DNA of 64,000 nucleotides from contig NZ_CP100647.1 in NCBI RefSeq assembly GCF_024266585.1, forward strand, positions 3,639,001-3,703,000, in the 5' to 3' direction. The stretch comes from Xanthomonas sacchari (GTDB lineage Bacteria; Pseudomonadota; Gammaproteobacteria; Xanthomonadales; Xanthomonadaceae). Position numbers and translations under genes: made by a program. Under the pieces are notes generated by a model. The model had not been told where the DNA came from. It did no database searches and saw only the letters and a list, made by a program, of their open reading frames with translations. Below are positions 45,028-54,380 of the stretch, in pieces. How positions within the stretch are numbered: position 1 is the stretch's first letter; each line of letters starts with the position of its first letter.

Positions 45028-45738
45028 ATGGCATCGACCCAGGACCCGGTAACGCGACTGCTGCTCGTCGAAGACGACCCGATCAGCCGCGCCTTCTTCG
45101 ACGCGACGCTGCAGTCGCTGCCGGCACAGGTGGACCTGGCCGACTCCGTCGCCAGCGCCCTCGCCCGCGCGCAGGCGCAGACGCACGACCTGTGGCTGAT
45201 CGACGCCAACCTGCCCGACGGCCGCGGCAGCGACCTGCTGCGCCAGTTGCAGCGGGAACACCCGGACACCCTGGGGTTGGCGCATACCGCCGACGCCAGC
45301 GCCACCGTCCGCACGCAGTTGCTCGACGCGGGGTTCGCCGACGTGCTGCTCAAGCCGCTCACTACCGAGCGGCTGCTGCAGTCGGTACGCCGGCTGCTCG
45401 CGCGCGGCCGTGTCGGCGCCGCAGCCGGGACCGCCGAGCCGACCCTGGACTGGGACGAGACCACCGCGCTGGCCGCGCTCAACGGCGAGCGCGCGCATCT
45501 GATCGCCCTGCGCGAGCTGTTCCTGGCCGAGCTGCCCGGCACCCGCGACGCGGTCGCCTCGGCCCTGCAGCTCAGCGACGACCAGGCCGTGCGCACCCAT
45601 CTGCACCGGCTGCAGGCCAGCTGCGGCTTCGTCGGCGCCGCGCGTCTGGCGCGTGCCGTGCGCCAGTTGCATGGCGATCCGGCCTCCTCGCATGCCCGGC
45701 ACCAGTTCAGCGAGGCGGTGGCAGCGTTGTTGCACTGA
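45028..45738 (+). CDS. Receiver-Hpt phosphorelay protein
   Basis: 236 residues. A CheY-like receiver (about 10-125) has acidic pair EDDP, phospho-acceptor Asp in IDANLPDG, Thr in AHTADA and Lys in LKPL. A C-terminal Hpt domain (about 140-236) carries the histidine in HLHRLQASCGFVGA. Such proteins pass phosphate between a hybrid kinase and another regulator; the partner is not in the window. There is no DNA-binding or enzymatic output domain. It has no obvious operon partners, and a REP follows it. Confidence 0.85.
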   Translation: MASTQDPVTRLLLVEDDPISRAFFDATLQSLPAQVDLADSVASALARAQAQTHDLWLIDANLPDGRGSDLLRQLQREHPDTLGLAHTADASATVRTQLLDAGFADVLLKPLTTERLLQSVRRLLARGRVGAAAGTAEPTLDWDETTALAALNGERAHLIALRELFLAELPGTRDAVASALQLSDDQAVRTHLHRLQASCGFVGAARLARAVRQLHGDPASSHARHQFSEAVAALLH

Positions 45739-45778
45739 AATCCCGGATTGGGGATTGGGGATAACACCCCGGCTTCTT

Positions 45779-45801
45779 GTAGGAGCGGCTTCAGCCGCGA
45801 C
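45779..45801. repeat. GTAG-type REP element (single)
   Basis: GTAGGAGCGGCTTCAGCCGC followed by GAC, a 23-base element whose core GCGGCTTCAGCCGC is an imperfect palindrome. Same family as the copies at 37408, 48363, 49415 and 59920. Confidence 0.85.
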
Positions 45802-45938
45802 CAGCGCACCAGGGCGTTGCCAGGCGGATCCCGAACGCGGCCGCCCTCGCCCACAGCCCGCCCTCACCGATCCTGTCGTGAAACGTCGACGAAAACGGCG
45901 GCGCCGCGAACGCGCCCGCGCCCGCGCCGCCGAGATTT

Positions 45939-45957
45939 GCAAATGAGATTTGTTATC
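45939..45957. promoter_or_regulatory. Fur-box-like operator before the TonB receptor
   Basis: GCAAATGAGATTTGTTATC matches 13 of 19 positions of the Fur consensus GATAATGATAATCATTATC, in an AT-rich stretch that is rare in this window. A -10-like TATAAAT-type sequence follows at about 45958. It is about 75 bases before the receptor ATG, suggesting iron repression. Confidence 0.6.
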
Positions 45958-46033
45958 ATATAAATTAACGATTCAACAACATCTCCGGACCAGCCATCGC
46001 CCCGTCCGGTCACAACCGCAACAGGGGCTTCTC

Positions 46034-48214
46034 ATGTTTCAAAATGCATTCCACCGGCCAGCGCCGGCCATGGGCGTGCTCGCCCGCGCCTTGCTGGCCG
46101 CCCTCGTGGCCGCCGCGTCCACCTCGGCCAACGCCCAGGACACCGCCACCGCCGACGACACCCGCGATGCCCAGCCATCGGCCGACGCCACGCAGCTGGA
46201 CACGGTCATGGTCAAAGGCCAGCGGCTCAGCCTGGACCTGCAGCAGGATGCGGCGGTCGGCGCGCTGGGCACGTCCCGCCTGCTGGATACGCCGTTCTCG
46301 GTGACGCTGGTCGAAGCGCCGGAGATCGCGCGGCGCCAGGCCACCACGCTGGGACAGATCTTCATCAACGATCCGTCGGTGTTCGCCGCCGAACCGCCGG
46401 CCACCACCAATTGGTGGGGCACGCAGATCCGTGGCATCGGCGTGCGCAATTTCTACGTGGACGGCGTGCCGATGCTGATGGAATGGGGCGGCGAGTTTCC
46501 GCTGGAAGCGGTGCAATCGGTGCAGGCGCTGAAGGGCCTGGGCGGCTTCATGTACGGCTTCGGCGCACCGGGCGGCATCGTCAGCTACCAGACCAAGCGC
46601 CCGACCGACAGCCCGCTGCTGGCCACCACGCTCGGCTACCGTAACGACAGCGCGTTCTCGGCGCAGGTGGATGCGGGCGGGCGCGCCAACGGCCCGGATT
46701 CCTTCGGCTATCGGCTCAATGCCGGTCTCGAACGCGGCGACGCGTACAACGGCGCGGGGATCGACCGCAAGACGATCGCGCTGGCCGTCGAGCAACCGAT
46801 CGTCGAGGGCCTGACCTGGCATGCGGAGCTGGTGCACGAGCGCAACACGCTCGAACACGAGCCGCTGTACTTCTACTGGGATGCCTACCAGGGCGCGCGC
46901 CTGCCCAGGCCGACCGACGACTACGCCAAGCTCCGCGTCGACGGCGCCTACTACAAGACCGCACTGCTGCACGCGACCACCGGCCTGAACTGGCGCATCG
47001 ACGAGCGCTGGAGCGCGGCGCTGAGCCTGGGCGGCAGCCGCCGCCGGCACACATCGCACAAGATGTTCGCCAACCTGCTCGACGAAGCGGGCGACTACGC
47101 CGGCTACGCCTACGACTTCGGTGCGGTGCTGCGCAACAGCGTGGCGCAACTGCTGGTCACCGGCCGCGTCGAGACCGGCCCGGTGGCGCACGAGCTGGTG
47201 TTTGGCGCCTCGGTGCAGCGCAGTTGGGACCAGTGGAGCAAGGCGTTCTACTGGAGCCACGACTTCGACGGCAATCTGTATCGCCAGCAGACCTTCCGCC
47301 CCACCCGCCGCCCGGACTACAGCCTGGCGCCGGTCAGCGCGGACCTGCGCCAGAAGGCGGTGTTCGTCAGCGACACCATGCAGTTCGGCGAGCACTGGCG
47401 CGCCATCCTCGGCGCGCGCCACGTCGATTACCAGCAACGCGATCTGGACGGCAATGCGGCGGTGGACAGCGGCTACCGCACCTCGGTGACGACCCCGACC
47501 GTGGCGCTGATCTACAAGCCCATCGAGGACGTGTCGCTCTATGCCAGCTACGTCGAGTCGCTGGAACCGGGCAGCCGCGTCGGCACCGATGCGCTGCCCG
47601 CTTACGCCAACGCCGGCAGCGTGCTGAAGCCGACCGTAAGCAAGCAGTACGAGCTGGGCGCCAAGCTGCAGAGCGGGCGCTTCGCCCTGACCACCGCCGC
47701 GTTCCGCATCGAGCGTGGCGCGGAGATCGACGCCTACCGCGACGGCCAGCGCTACCTGACCCAGGACGGCCTGACCCTGTATCGCGGGCTGGAAGTGATC
47801 GGCAGCGTCGGCGTGACCGAGAACCTGGAACTGGGCGTCGGCGGCCTGTGGATGGACCCGCGCCTGGAGGATCTGTCGCCGGACAACGCGGCCCTGCGCG
47901 GCAACCGGCCGGCCGGCGCCGCCCGCCGGCAACTGCTGGCCAATGCCACCTGGCGGGTGCCGGGGGTGCGCGGCCTGAGCCTGCACGGCAACGTGCGCTA
48001 CTCCGGCGACGCCTATTACGAGGACCAGAACCGTGTCCTCATTCCCGGGCACACCCTCGCCGCGGCCGGCTTCCAGTACGCCACCACGCTGGGTGGCTAC
48101 GACGCGCTGCTGACCGGCAACATCAACAATCTGTTCAATCGCACCTACTGGAACCAGCACACGCTCGGCGAGGCGCGCAACGCGGCGCTGAGCCTGCGGA
48201 TCGACTGGCGCTGA
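46034..48214 (+). CDS. TonB-dependent siderophore receptor
   Basis: 726 residues: signal peptide to about residue 34 (ANAQ), a TonB-box-like LDTVMVKGQR, a plug domain (RLLDTPFSVTLVEAPEIARR, IRGIGVRNFYVDGVP, GFGAPGGIVSYQTKRPTD) and a 22-strand barrel ending in SLRIDWR with an aromatic near the end. It takes up an iron-siderophore (or other ligand) across the outer membrane using TonB energy. The Fur-like box and AT-rich promoter upstream support iron regulation. The start at MFQNAFHRP was chosen for the signal peptide; an upstream in-frame ATG adds 28 residues overlapping the operator. The specific siderophore is unknown. Confidence 0.9.
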   Translation: MFQNAFHRPAPAMGVLARALLAALVAAASTSANAQDTATADDTRDAQPSADATQLDTVMVKGQRLSLDLQQDAAVGALGTSRLLDTPFSVTLVEAPEIARRQATTLGQIFINDPSVFAAEPPATTNWWGTQIRGIGVRNFYVDGVPMLMEWGGEFPLEAVQSVQALKGLGGFMYGFGAPGGIVSYQTKRPTDSPLLATTLGYRNDSAFSAQVDAGGRANGPDSFGYRLNAGLERGDAYNGAGIDRKTIALAVEQPIVEGLTWHAELVHERNTLEHEPLYFYWDAYQGARLPRPTDDYAKLRVDGAYYKTALLHATTGLNWRIDERWSAALSLGGSRRRHTSHKMFANLLDEAGDYAGYAYDFGAVLRNSVAQLLVTGRVETGPVAHELVFGASVQRSWDQWSKAFYWSHDFDGNLYRQQTFRPTRRPDYSLAPVSADLRQKAVFVSDTMQFGEHWRAILGARHVDYQQRDLDGNAAVDSGYRTSVTTPTVALIYKPIEDVSLYASYVESLEPGSRVGTDALPAYANAGSVLKPTVSKQYELGAKLQSGRFALTTAAFRIERGAEIDAYRDGQRYLTQDGLTLYRGLEVIGSVGVTENLELGVGGLWMDPRLEDLSPDNAALRGNRPAGAARRQLLANATWRVPGVRGLSLHGNVRYSGDAYYEDQNRVLIPGHTLAAAGFQYATTLGGYDALLTGNINNLFNRTYWNQHTLGEARNAALSLRIDWR

Positions 48215-48362
48215 GTGCCGCCTGCCGCGGCCGCCGCCCCGCGCGGCGGCCGCGGTGGACTGCACCGCGGCCGGGGGCTGCGATCAGGCCGGAAAGCGCC
48301 CTGCAGGCGCGTCTCTTGCCCCCTCTGCGAGATCGGCCGCAACGGGGTGACCGGGAAAGCCC

Positions 48363-48385
48363 GTCGCGGCTGAAGCCGCTCCTAC
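48363..48385. repeat. GTAG-type REP element (inverted)
   Basis: GTCGCGGCTGAAGCCGCTCC then TAC, the reverse orientation of the REP at 45779. It lies between the TonB receptor gene and recO (convergent). Confidence 0.85.
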
Positions 48386-48473
48386 GGGAAACCTGCATCC
48401 GGTTGAGGTGTGACGAGCGCAGGTCGCTCGGTTACCCGCGTGCCGGCTCCGTGGCGCCGCCGGTGCGGCGCGC

Positions 48474-49316
48474 TCACTCGGCCGCGGACGGCGGCGGCTT
48501 CGCCCCTTCGCCGGTGAACTCCGACGTCGCATTGGAGGTCGCATCCGGGGCGGATTCCGAACCGCGCGGTGCCGACTCCGGCGCCGCGGCGGCCGCGCTG
48601 CGTTGCCGCGCCAGGTCCTCGACCATCTCCCAGGATTTCAGGCCGCGCCCGCCGAGGTGATGCAGCAGCACCACGCGCATGCCGCGGCGCAGGCCGGGCA
48701 GATCGTCGGCGGCCGGTTCGGCGTCGTCGGCCAGGGCCAGCAGCGCGCGACCGGTGGCCATGCCGCTGCGCTGGTCGTGGCCGCGGTCGCTCAACAGCCG
48801 GCGCGGCCCGTGCTCGGCGTCGAGCACGTAGCGCGCGGCCGGGTCGATCGGCTCGCCGTCGCCGTCGTGGCGCAGGTCGAAGCCCACGCCCAGCGCCTCC
48901 AGCAGGTCGCGCTCGAAGCAGCGCAACGACCAGGCCAACGGCGCCTCGGCGGCCAGCCGCGCCCGCACCCGCGCATAGGCCAGATACAGGTCCGGCGCCG
49001 GATCGTCGCGCGGGGCCAGGCGCAGGGTCAGTTCGTTGATGTAGAAGCCGGCCAGCATCGCCTCGCCGCTCAACCGCGGCGCCGCATCCACCGCCTCGGC
49101 CGCGCGCAGTTGCGCCAGTTCGCCGCGGCGCTGCGCGCTGAAGCGGATCGACTGCAGCGGCTGCAGCGCCGCGCGCAAGGCCTGCTTCTTCGGCCCATGC
49201 ACGCCGCGCGCCAGCACGCCGAGCCGGCCGTGGTGCACGCTCAGCACCTCCACCAGCAGGCTGGTCTCGCGCCAGGGCCGCGCATGCAGGACGAAGCCGG
49301 GTTCGTGCTCGATCAA
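48474..49316 (-). CDS. recO: DNA repair protein RecO
   Basis: 280 residues: N-terminal OB fold ([34 protein letters not shown]), then the helical RecO domain ([33 protein letters not shown]). There is no four-cysteine zinc site, which fits the gammaproteobacterial type. RecO with RecR loads RecA at gaps. The last 45 residues are an Ala/Glu/Ser-rich, low-complexity tail beyond the usual 240 residues. It ends the conserved lepA-lepB-rnc-era-recO series, separated from era by about 230 bases that carry repeats. Confidence 0.9.
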   Translation of the reverse strand: MIEHEPGFVLHARPWRETSLLVEVLSVHHGRLGVLARGVHGPKKQALRAALQPLQSIRFSAQRRGELAQLRAAEAVDAAPRLSGEAMLAGFYINELTLRLAPRDDPAPDLYLAYARVRARLAAEAPLAWSLRCFERDLLEALGVGFDLRHDGDGEPIDPAARYVLDAEHGPRRLLSDRGHDQRSGMATGRALLALADDAEPAADDLPGLRRGMRVVLLHHLGGRGLKSWEMVEDLARQRSAAAAAPESAPRGSESAPDATSNATSEFTGEGAKPPPSAAE

Positions 49317-49317
49317 G

Positions 49318-49375
49318 GCGGTGGGAGCTGGGAATGGGGAATGGAGAATCGGGAATGGAGACTATCCCGAGCCGA
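49318..49375. repeat. G-rich GGGAATGG repeat upstream of recO
   Basis: Direct repeats GGGAATGGGGAATGG and GAATCGGGAATGG. The same dispersed element is seen at 43461, 49504 and 52329. It starts one base after the recO ATG on its upstream side, so it lies in the recO leader. Confidence 0.55.
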
Positions 49376-49414
49376 ATCATTGCCAAGCGCGTCGATGAAA
49401 AATCGGCTTCTGCC

Positions 49415-49480
49415 GTAGGAGCGGTTTCTGCCGCGACGGGCGTTACCGGGAAAGCCTGGCGTGGCTGAAGCCGCTCCTAC
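49415..49480. repeat. REP pair (BIME-like) between recO and era
   Basis: GTAGGAGCGGTTTCTGCCGC on one side and GTGGCTGAAGCCGCTCCTAC on the other, inverted around about 23 bases. One arm has diverged by several bases. It has the same layout as the pair at 59920. Confidence 0.8.
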
Positions 49481-49546
49481 ACACGCCATGATTGCCTGGG
49501 ACGCACGGAAATCCGATTCCGGATTCCCGATTCACCATTCCCGGCT

Positions 49547-50452
49547 TCACTCCCCGTACCCGAACGCCTTCAGCGCCGCTTCGTCGTCGGACCAGCCCTC
49601 GCGCACGCGTACCCAGGTCTCCAGGAACACCTTGGCGCCGAACAGGCGCTCCATCTGCTGGCGGGCCTTGGCGCCGATGTCCTTCAGGCGGGTGCCGCCC
49701 TTGCCGATCACGATCGCCTTCTGGCCTTCGCGCTCGACCCAGATCACCGCGCCGATGCGCAGCAGCGCGCCGTCCTCGGCGAAGCGCTCGATCTCCACGG
49801 TGGTCGCGTACGGCAGTTCCTCGCCGAGCTGGCGCATCAACTGCTCGCGCACCAGCTCGCCGGCCAGGAAGCGCTGGCTGCGGTCGGTGATCTCGTCCTC
49901 GCCGAACATCGGCGGCGCTTCCGGCACCAGGGCCAGCAGGTCGCGCACCAGCGCTTCCAGGCCCTTGCGCTTGAGCGCGGAGATCGGATGCACCGCGGCG
50001 AAGCTGCGGCCCTCGCTGACCTGCTGCAGGAACGGCAGCAGCGCGGTCTTGTCCTTGAGCCGGTCGACCTTGTTGACCACCAGCACCACCGGGATGCCGG
50101 CGTCGCTGAGCACGTTGAACGCCAGCGTGTCCTCCTCATCCCAGCGCCCGGCCTCGATCACCAGCAGGCCGGCGTCCACGCCTTCCAGCGAGCCGCGCGC
50201 GGCGCGGTTCATCACCCGGTTCATCGCGCGCTTCTGCTCGCGGTGCAGGCCGGGGGTGTCGACCAGCAGCAACTGGCCGGCCGGGAAGCTGGCGATGCCC
50301 AGCAGCCGGTGCCGGGTGGTCTGCGGCCGATTGGAGACGATGCTGACCTTGGCGCCTACCAGGGCGTTGGTCAGGGTGGACTTGCCCACGTTGGGGCGGC
50401 CGATCACGGCCACGCTGCCGCTGCGGTAAGGAGGGGTGGCTTGCTCGTTCAC
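49547..50452 (-). CDS. era: GTPase Era
   Basis: 301 residues starting with GTG ([21 protein letters not shown]). G1 GRPNVGKS, G3 DTPGL, G4 NKVD, effector region [10 protein letters not shown], and the C-terminal KH domain [13 protein letters not shown]. Era binds the 3' end of 16S rRNA and helps 30S assembly. The GTG overlaps the rnc stop by 4 bases (GTGA), a translational coupling expected for the conserved rnc-era pair. Codon use and length match family norms. Confidence 0.95.
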   Translation of the reverse strand: MNEQATPPYRSGSVAVIGRPNVGKSTLTNALVGAKVSIVSNRPQTTRHRLLGIASFPAGQLLLVDTPGLHREQKRAMNRVMNRAARGSLEGVDAGLLVIEAGRWDEEDTLAFNVLSDAGIPVVLVVNKVDRLKDKTALLPFLQQVSEGRSFAAVHPISALKRKGLEALVRDLLALVPEAPPMFGEDEITDRSQRFLAGELVREQLMRQLGEELPYATTVEIERFAEDGALLRIGAVIWVEREGQKAIVIGKGGTRLKDIGAKARQQMERLFGAKVFLETWVRVREGWSDDEAALKAFGYGE

Positions 50453-51132
50453 TTGCTCGAATCCAGTTGCTCGATGGCGGCGGCGGCGGCCTGCTGCTCG
50501 GCCAGGCGCCGCGAGGTGCCCTCGCCCTCGGTGACCAGGGCGGGCTCGGCGAGGACACAGCGTACTCGGAATAGCTTGGCGTGGTCGTCGCCGGTCTCGC
50601 TGATCAGTTCGTAGGCCGGCAAGGTGCGCTGCCGGGCCTGCAGCCATTCCTGCAGGCGGGTCTTGGCGTCCTTCTCCGGCTTGCCGACCGGCAGCGCCGC
50701 CAGCGCGGCCTCGAACCAGGGCAGGATCGTGGCGCGGCAGGCCTCGAAGCCGGCGTCCAGGTAGATCGCCGCGACCACGGCCTCCACCGCATCGGCCAGG
50801 ATCGAGTCGCGGCGATGGCCGCCGGACTTCATCTCGCCCGGCCCCAGGGTCAGGCGCTCGCCCAGCTCCAGCTGCCGGCCGATCGCGGCCAGCGAGGCCT
50901 CGCGCACCAACTCGGCGCGGGCGCGGGTCAGCGCGCCCTCGTCGGCCTTGGGCCAGCGCTGGTACAGCGCCTCGGCGATCAGCAGGTTGACGATGCCGTC
51001 GCCGAGGAATTCCAGGCGTTCGTTGTGCGGGGCGCCGGCGCTGCGATGGGTCAGCGCCTGCGCCAGCAGCTGCGGCTCGGCGAAGCGATGACCGATGCGG
51101 TCACCGCGCAGGAAGGTCTTACTGGCCACCAC
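50449..51132 (-). CDS. rnc: Ribonuclease III
   Basis: 227 residues: the RNase III domain signature [15 protein letters not shown], a second acidic catalytic site near [15 protein letters not shown], and the C-terminal double-stranded RNA-binding domain ([21 protein letters not shown], then [16 protein letters not shown]). Processes rRNA precursors and other double-stranded RNA. It overlaps the DUF4845 gene by 14 bases and era by 4. Confidence 0.95.
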   Translation of the reverse strand: MVASKTFLRGDRIGHRFAEPQLLAQALTHRSAGAPHNERLEFLGDGIVNLLIAEALYQRWPKADEGALTRARAELVREASLAAIGRQLELGERLTLGPGEMKSGGHRRDSILADAVEAVVAAIYLDAGFEACRATILPWFEAALAALPVGKPEKDAKTRLQEWLQARQRTLPAYELISETGDDHAKLFRVRCVLAEPALVTEGEGTSRRLAEQQAAAAAIEQLDSSK

Positions 51133-51496
51133 GCGTCGTCAGGTCCTGGGTGGCGTCGAACTTGCCGACCACGTCCAGATTGGCGATCAGCGGACGGCGC
51201 ACTTCGTAGGCCACGTGCATCTTCACGCCGGTGTCGGTGCGCTCGAAGGTGACGTCGCTCGGCTTCACGTTGTCCGAATTGTTGATGTCCAGGCGCCGGA
51301 ACAGCGAGGCCTTGACCTGCGCCGGGTCGATCTCGGCGCTGCCGGTTTCCGTCGCCAGACCCTTCATCGCCGAGCGCACGGCATAGAACTCCATGTACAT
51401 CGGGAACAGCTTCATGCCGATGTAGACGAAGAACCCGACCACCGCCAGCACGATCACGAACGAGGTCAAGGTCATGCCACTTTGCTTGTGCTTCAT
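51119..51496 (-). CDS. DUF4845 membrane protein between lepB and rnc
   Basis: 125 residues: [23 protein letters not shown] gives one N-terminal membrane helix with a type-IV-pilin-like start (KQSGMTL), followed by a soluble domain rich in Asp and Lys. It belongs to DUF4845, proteins found in this exact position in many Gammaproteobacteria; the function is unknown. The start after a 28-residue upstream extension was chosen for the helix. Overlaps rnc by 14 bases. Confidence 0.85.
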   Translation of the reverse strand: MKHKQSGMTLTSFVIVLAVVGFFVYIGMKLFPMYMEFYAVRSAMKGLATETGSAEIDPAQVKASLFRRLDINNSDNVKPSDVTFERTDTGVKMHVAYEVRRPLIANLDVVGKFDATQDLTTRGGQ

Positions 51497-51516
51497 CGCG
51501 CTTCCCCTCACGCAGG

Positions 51517-52317
51517 TCACTGAATGGTCGTTCCGATCCGCGACGGATCGAAACTGCCGCTGCAGAACCATCCTTCGCAATTGAGCCAGATCAGGAACGC
51601 CTTGCCGCGCAGGTTCTCCTCGGGCAGGAAATGGGTCTGGGTCCAGAACCGGCTGTCCTCGCTGTTGTCGCGATTATCGCCCATCACAAAATACTTGCCC
51701 GGCGGCACCACCCAGTCGCCCTGGCCGGCCGGGTTGTTGCGGCCCAGCCATTCCAGTTCGGTGTGGGGGTGGCCCGGCAGGTACTCGGTGAGGAGCGTGG
51801 CGCCGGTCATTTCCGCGCCCTTGCCCTTGCCCACGTACTCGCCCATGACCTTGTACTTCATCGGCGTGCCGTTGATGTACAGGGTGTCGCCGTGGAAGCC
51901 GATGCGGTCGCCCGGCAGGCCGATCACGCGCTTGATCCAGTTCTCGTCCGGCTTGTGCGGCGGCTTGAACACCACCACGTCGCCGCGCTTGGGCTCGCCG
52001 ACCGGAATGATCTTCTGGTTGGTGATCGGCAGGCGGAAGCCGTAGGCGAACTTGTTGACCAGGATGAAATCGCCGACCAGCAGGTTCGGCATCATCGAGC
52101 TGGACGGGATCTTGTACGGCTCGGCGATGAAGCTGCGCAGGATCAGCACCACTGCCAGCACCGGAAAGAACGCCCGCGAGTAGTCCACCAGCACCGGCTC
52201 GGCGTCCAGCAATCCGGCCCGGGCGGCGCGGCGCTTGGCGAAGAACAGCTTGTCCAGCAGGGTGATGATGCCGGTGGCGAAAGTCAGCACCACCAGCGCG
52301 ATTTCAAACCATTTCAT
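51517..52317 (-). CDS. lepB: Signal peptidase I
   Basis: 266 residues. Two N-terminal membrane helices (WFEIALVVLTFATGIITLL, then YSRAFFPVLAVVLILR), catalytic Ser in PSSSMMPNLLVGD, general-base Lys in NWIKRVIGLPGD and the box E motif GDNRDNSEDSR. Removes signal peptides at the periplasmic face. It sits between lepA and the DUF4845 gene; the 20-base gap to DUF4845 and about 100 to lepA suggest one transcript with repeats in the second gap. Confidence 0.95.
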   Translation of the reverse strand: MKWFEIALVVLTFATGIITLLDKLFFAKRRAARAGLLDAEPVLVDYSRAFFPVLAVVLILRSFIAEPYKIPSSSMMPNLLVGDFILVNKFAYGFRLPITNQKIIPVGEPKRGDVVVFKPPHKPDENWIKRVIGLPGDRIGFHGDTLYINGTPMKYKVMGEYVGKGKGAEMTGATLLTEYLPGHPHTELEWLGRNNPAGQGDWVVPPGKYFVMGDNRDNSEDSRFWTQTHFLPEENLRGKAFLIWLNCEGWFCSGSFDPSRIGTTIQ

Positions 52318-52328
52318 TCTTGTTCCTT

Positions 52329-52413
52329 CGGAATGGGAATCGGGAATGGAGAATGGGGAATCGGGAAGGCAAGAGCATGCGCCCTTTCCATTCCCCATTC
52401 CCTATTCACGACT
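52329..52413. repeat. Inverted G-rich repeat in the lepA-lepB gap
   Basis: GGAATGGGAATCGGGAATGG and GAATGGGGAATCGGG on one side, CCATTCCCCATTCCC on the other, giving a large imperfect hairpin. Same dispersed element as at 43461 and 49318. Confidence 0.6.
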
Positions 52414-52418
52414 CTCAG

Positions 52419-54224
52419 CTACTTGTCCATCTGCAGCACAGCCAGGAAGGCTTCCTGCGGAATCTCCACGCGGCCGACCTGCTTCATGCGCTTCTTGCCT
52501 TCCTTCTGTTTTTCCAGCAGCTTCTTCTTGCGCGAAACGTCGCCACCATAGCACTTGGCCAGCACGTTCTTGCGCATCGCCTTGACCGTGGTGCGGGCGA
52601 TGATCTGCGAGCCGATCGCGGCCTGGATCGCCACGTCGAACATCTGCCGCGGGATCAGGTCCTTCATCTTCTCGCACAGTTCGCGGCCGCGGCGGTCGGC
52701 GTGGCTGCGGTGGGCGATCAGCGACAGCGCATCGACCTTGTCGCCGTTGATCAGCACGTCCACGCGCACGAACGGGCCGGCGTCGAAGCGCACGAAGTGG
52801 TAGTCCAGCGAGGCGTAGCCGCGGCTGACCGACTTGAGCTTGTCGAAGAAGTCCAGCACCACCTCGGCCATCGGCAGCTCGTAGCTGATCTGCACCTGGC
52901 TGCCCAGGTAGTTGATGCCGATCTGGCTGCCGCGCTTTTCCTCGCACAGCTTGATGATGTTGCCGATGTATTCCTCGGGGGTGAGGATGTTGGCGCGGAT
53001 GATCGGCTCGCGGATCTCCTCGACCATGTTCACCGGCGGCAGCTTGGCCGGGTTGTCCATGCTGATGATGCTGCCGTCGGTCTTCAGCACTTCGTAGACC
53101 ACGGTCGGCGCGGTGCTGATCAGGTCCAGGTTGTACTCGCGCTCCAGCCGCTCCTGCACGATCTCCATGTGCAGCATGCCCAGGAAGCCGCAGCGGAAGC
53201 CGAAGCCCATCGCTTCGGAGCTTTCCGGCTCGAAGCGCAGCGCCGCGTCGTTCAGGCGCAGCTTGTCCAGCGCCTCGCGCAGGTTGGTGTAGTCCTCGGC
53301 GTCGACCGGGAACAGGCCGGCGAACACGCGCGGCTGCATCTCCTGGAAACCCGGCAGCGGCTTGGCCGCCGGGTCGCCGGCCAGGGTCAGGGTGTCGCCG
53401 ACCGGCGCGCCGTGCACGTCCTTGATGCTGGCGGTGACCCAGCCGACCTCGCCCGCGCGCAGCGCCGGCAGCACCTTGCGCTTGGGCGTGAACACGCCGA
53501 CGCTGTCGACCTGGTGGGTGCGGCCGGTGGACATCACCAGCAGCTTGTCGCCGGCCTTGATCTCGCCCTGCATCACCCGCACCAGCGAGACCACGCCCAG
53601 GTAGTTGTCGAACCAGGAGTCGATGATCAGCGCCTGCAACTTGTCGGTGTCGCGCGGCACCGGCGGCGGGATGCGCTGCACGATCGCCTCCAGCACGTCG
53701 CGCACGTTCAGCCCGGTCTTGGCGCTGACCGCCACCGCGTCGGTGGCGTCGATGCCGATCACCGCCTCGATCTCGGCCTTGGCGCGGTCGATGTCGGCGG
53801 TGGGCAGGTCGATCTTGTTCAGCACCGGCACCACTTCCAGGCCCTGCTCCACCGCGGTGTAGCAGTTGGCCACCGACTGCGCTTCCACGCCCTGCGCCGC
53901 GTCCACCACCAGCAGCGCGCCCTCGCAGGCGGCCAGCGAGCGGCTGACCTCGTAGGAGAAGTCGACGTGGCCGGGGGTGTCGATGAAGTTCAGGTGGTAG
54001 ACCTGCCCGTCCTGCGCGGTGTACGGCAGCGACACGGACTGGGCCTTGATGGTGATGCCGCGCTCGCGCTCGATCGGGTTGGAGTCGAGCACCTGCGCCT
54101 CCATCTCGCGCGCCTGCAGGCCGCCGCAGAGTTGGATGATGCGATCGGCCAGGGTCGATTTGCCGTGGTCGACGTGGGCGATGATGGAGAAGTTGCGGAT
54201 GTTCCGCATCGAATCAGAGGACAT
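52419..54224 (-). CDS. lepA: Elongation factor 4 (LepA)
   Basis: 601 residues. G1 [10 protein letters not shown]3 DTPGHVDF, G4 NKID, and the LepA-specific C-terminal domain ([56 protein letters not shown]). A ribosome-associated GTPase that acts in translation under stress and in initiation. In xanthomonads and pseudomonads it follows the sigma-E operon, as here. An ATG five codons later (MRNIRNF) is another possible start. Confidence 0.96.
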   Translation of the reverse strand: MSSDSMRNIRNFSIIAHVDHGKSTLADRIIQLCGGLQAREMEAQVLDSNPIERERGITIKAQSVSLPYTAQDGQVYHLNFIDTPGHVDFSYEVSRSLAACEGALLVVDAAQGVEAQSVANCYTAVEQGLEVVPVLNKIDLPTADIDRAKAEIEAVIGIDATDAVAVSAKTGLNVRDVLEAIVQRIPPPVPRDTDKLQALIIDSWFDNYLGVVSLVRVMQGEIKAGDKLLVMSTGRTHQVDSVGVFTPKRKVLPALRAGEVGWVTASIKDVHGAPVGDTLTLAGDPAAKPLPGFQEMQPRVFAGLFPVDAEDYTNLREALDKLRLNDAALRFEPESSEAMGFGFRCGFLGMLHMEIVQERLEREYNLDLISTAPTVVYEVLKTDGSIISMDNPAKLPPVNMVEEIREPIIRANILTPEEYIGNIIKLCEEKRGSQIGINYLGSQVQISYELPMAEVVLDFFDKLKSVSRGYASLDYHFVRFDAGPFVRVDVLINGDKVDALSLIAHRSHADRRGRELCEKMKDLIPRQMFDVAIQAAIGSQIIARTTVKAMRKNVLAKCYGGDVSRKKKLLEKQKEGKKRMKQVGRVEIPQEAFLAVLQMDK

Positions 54225-54380
54225 GAGGTGGGCGGCGGCCAGGACCGTCGTCAGGATAACGGGCCATTATCGCATGGCCGGCGGCCGCTGGTGACGGCCG
54301 CCGGTTTCGCCCCCGTCCCTGGCACCGATCCGTCCGGATCGGCGCCAGGGACGGCGCCCGGCCACGGCCGGGCGCACGGA

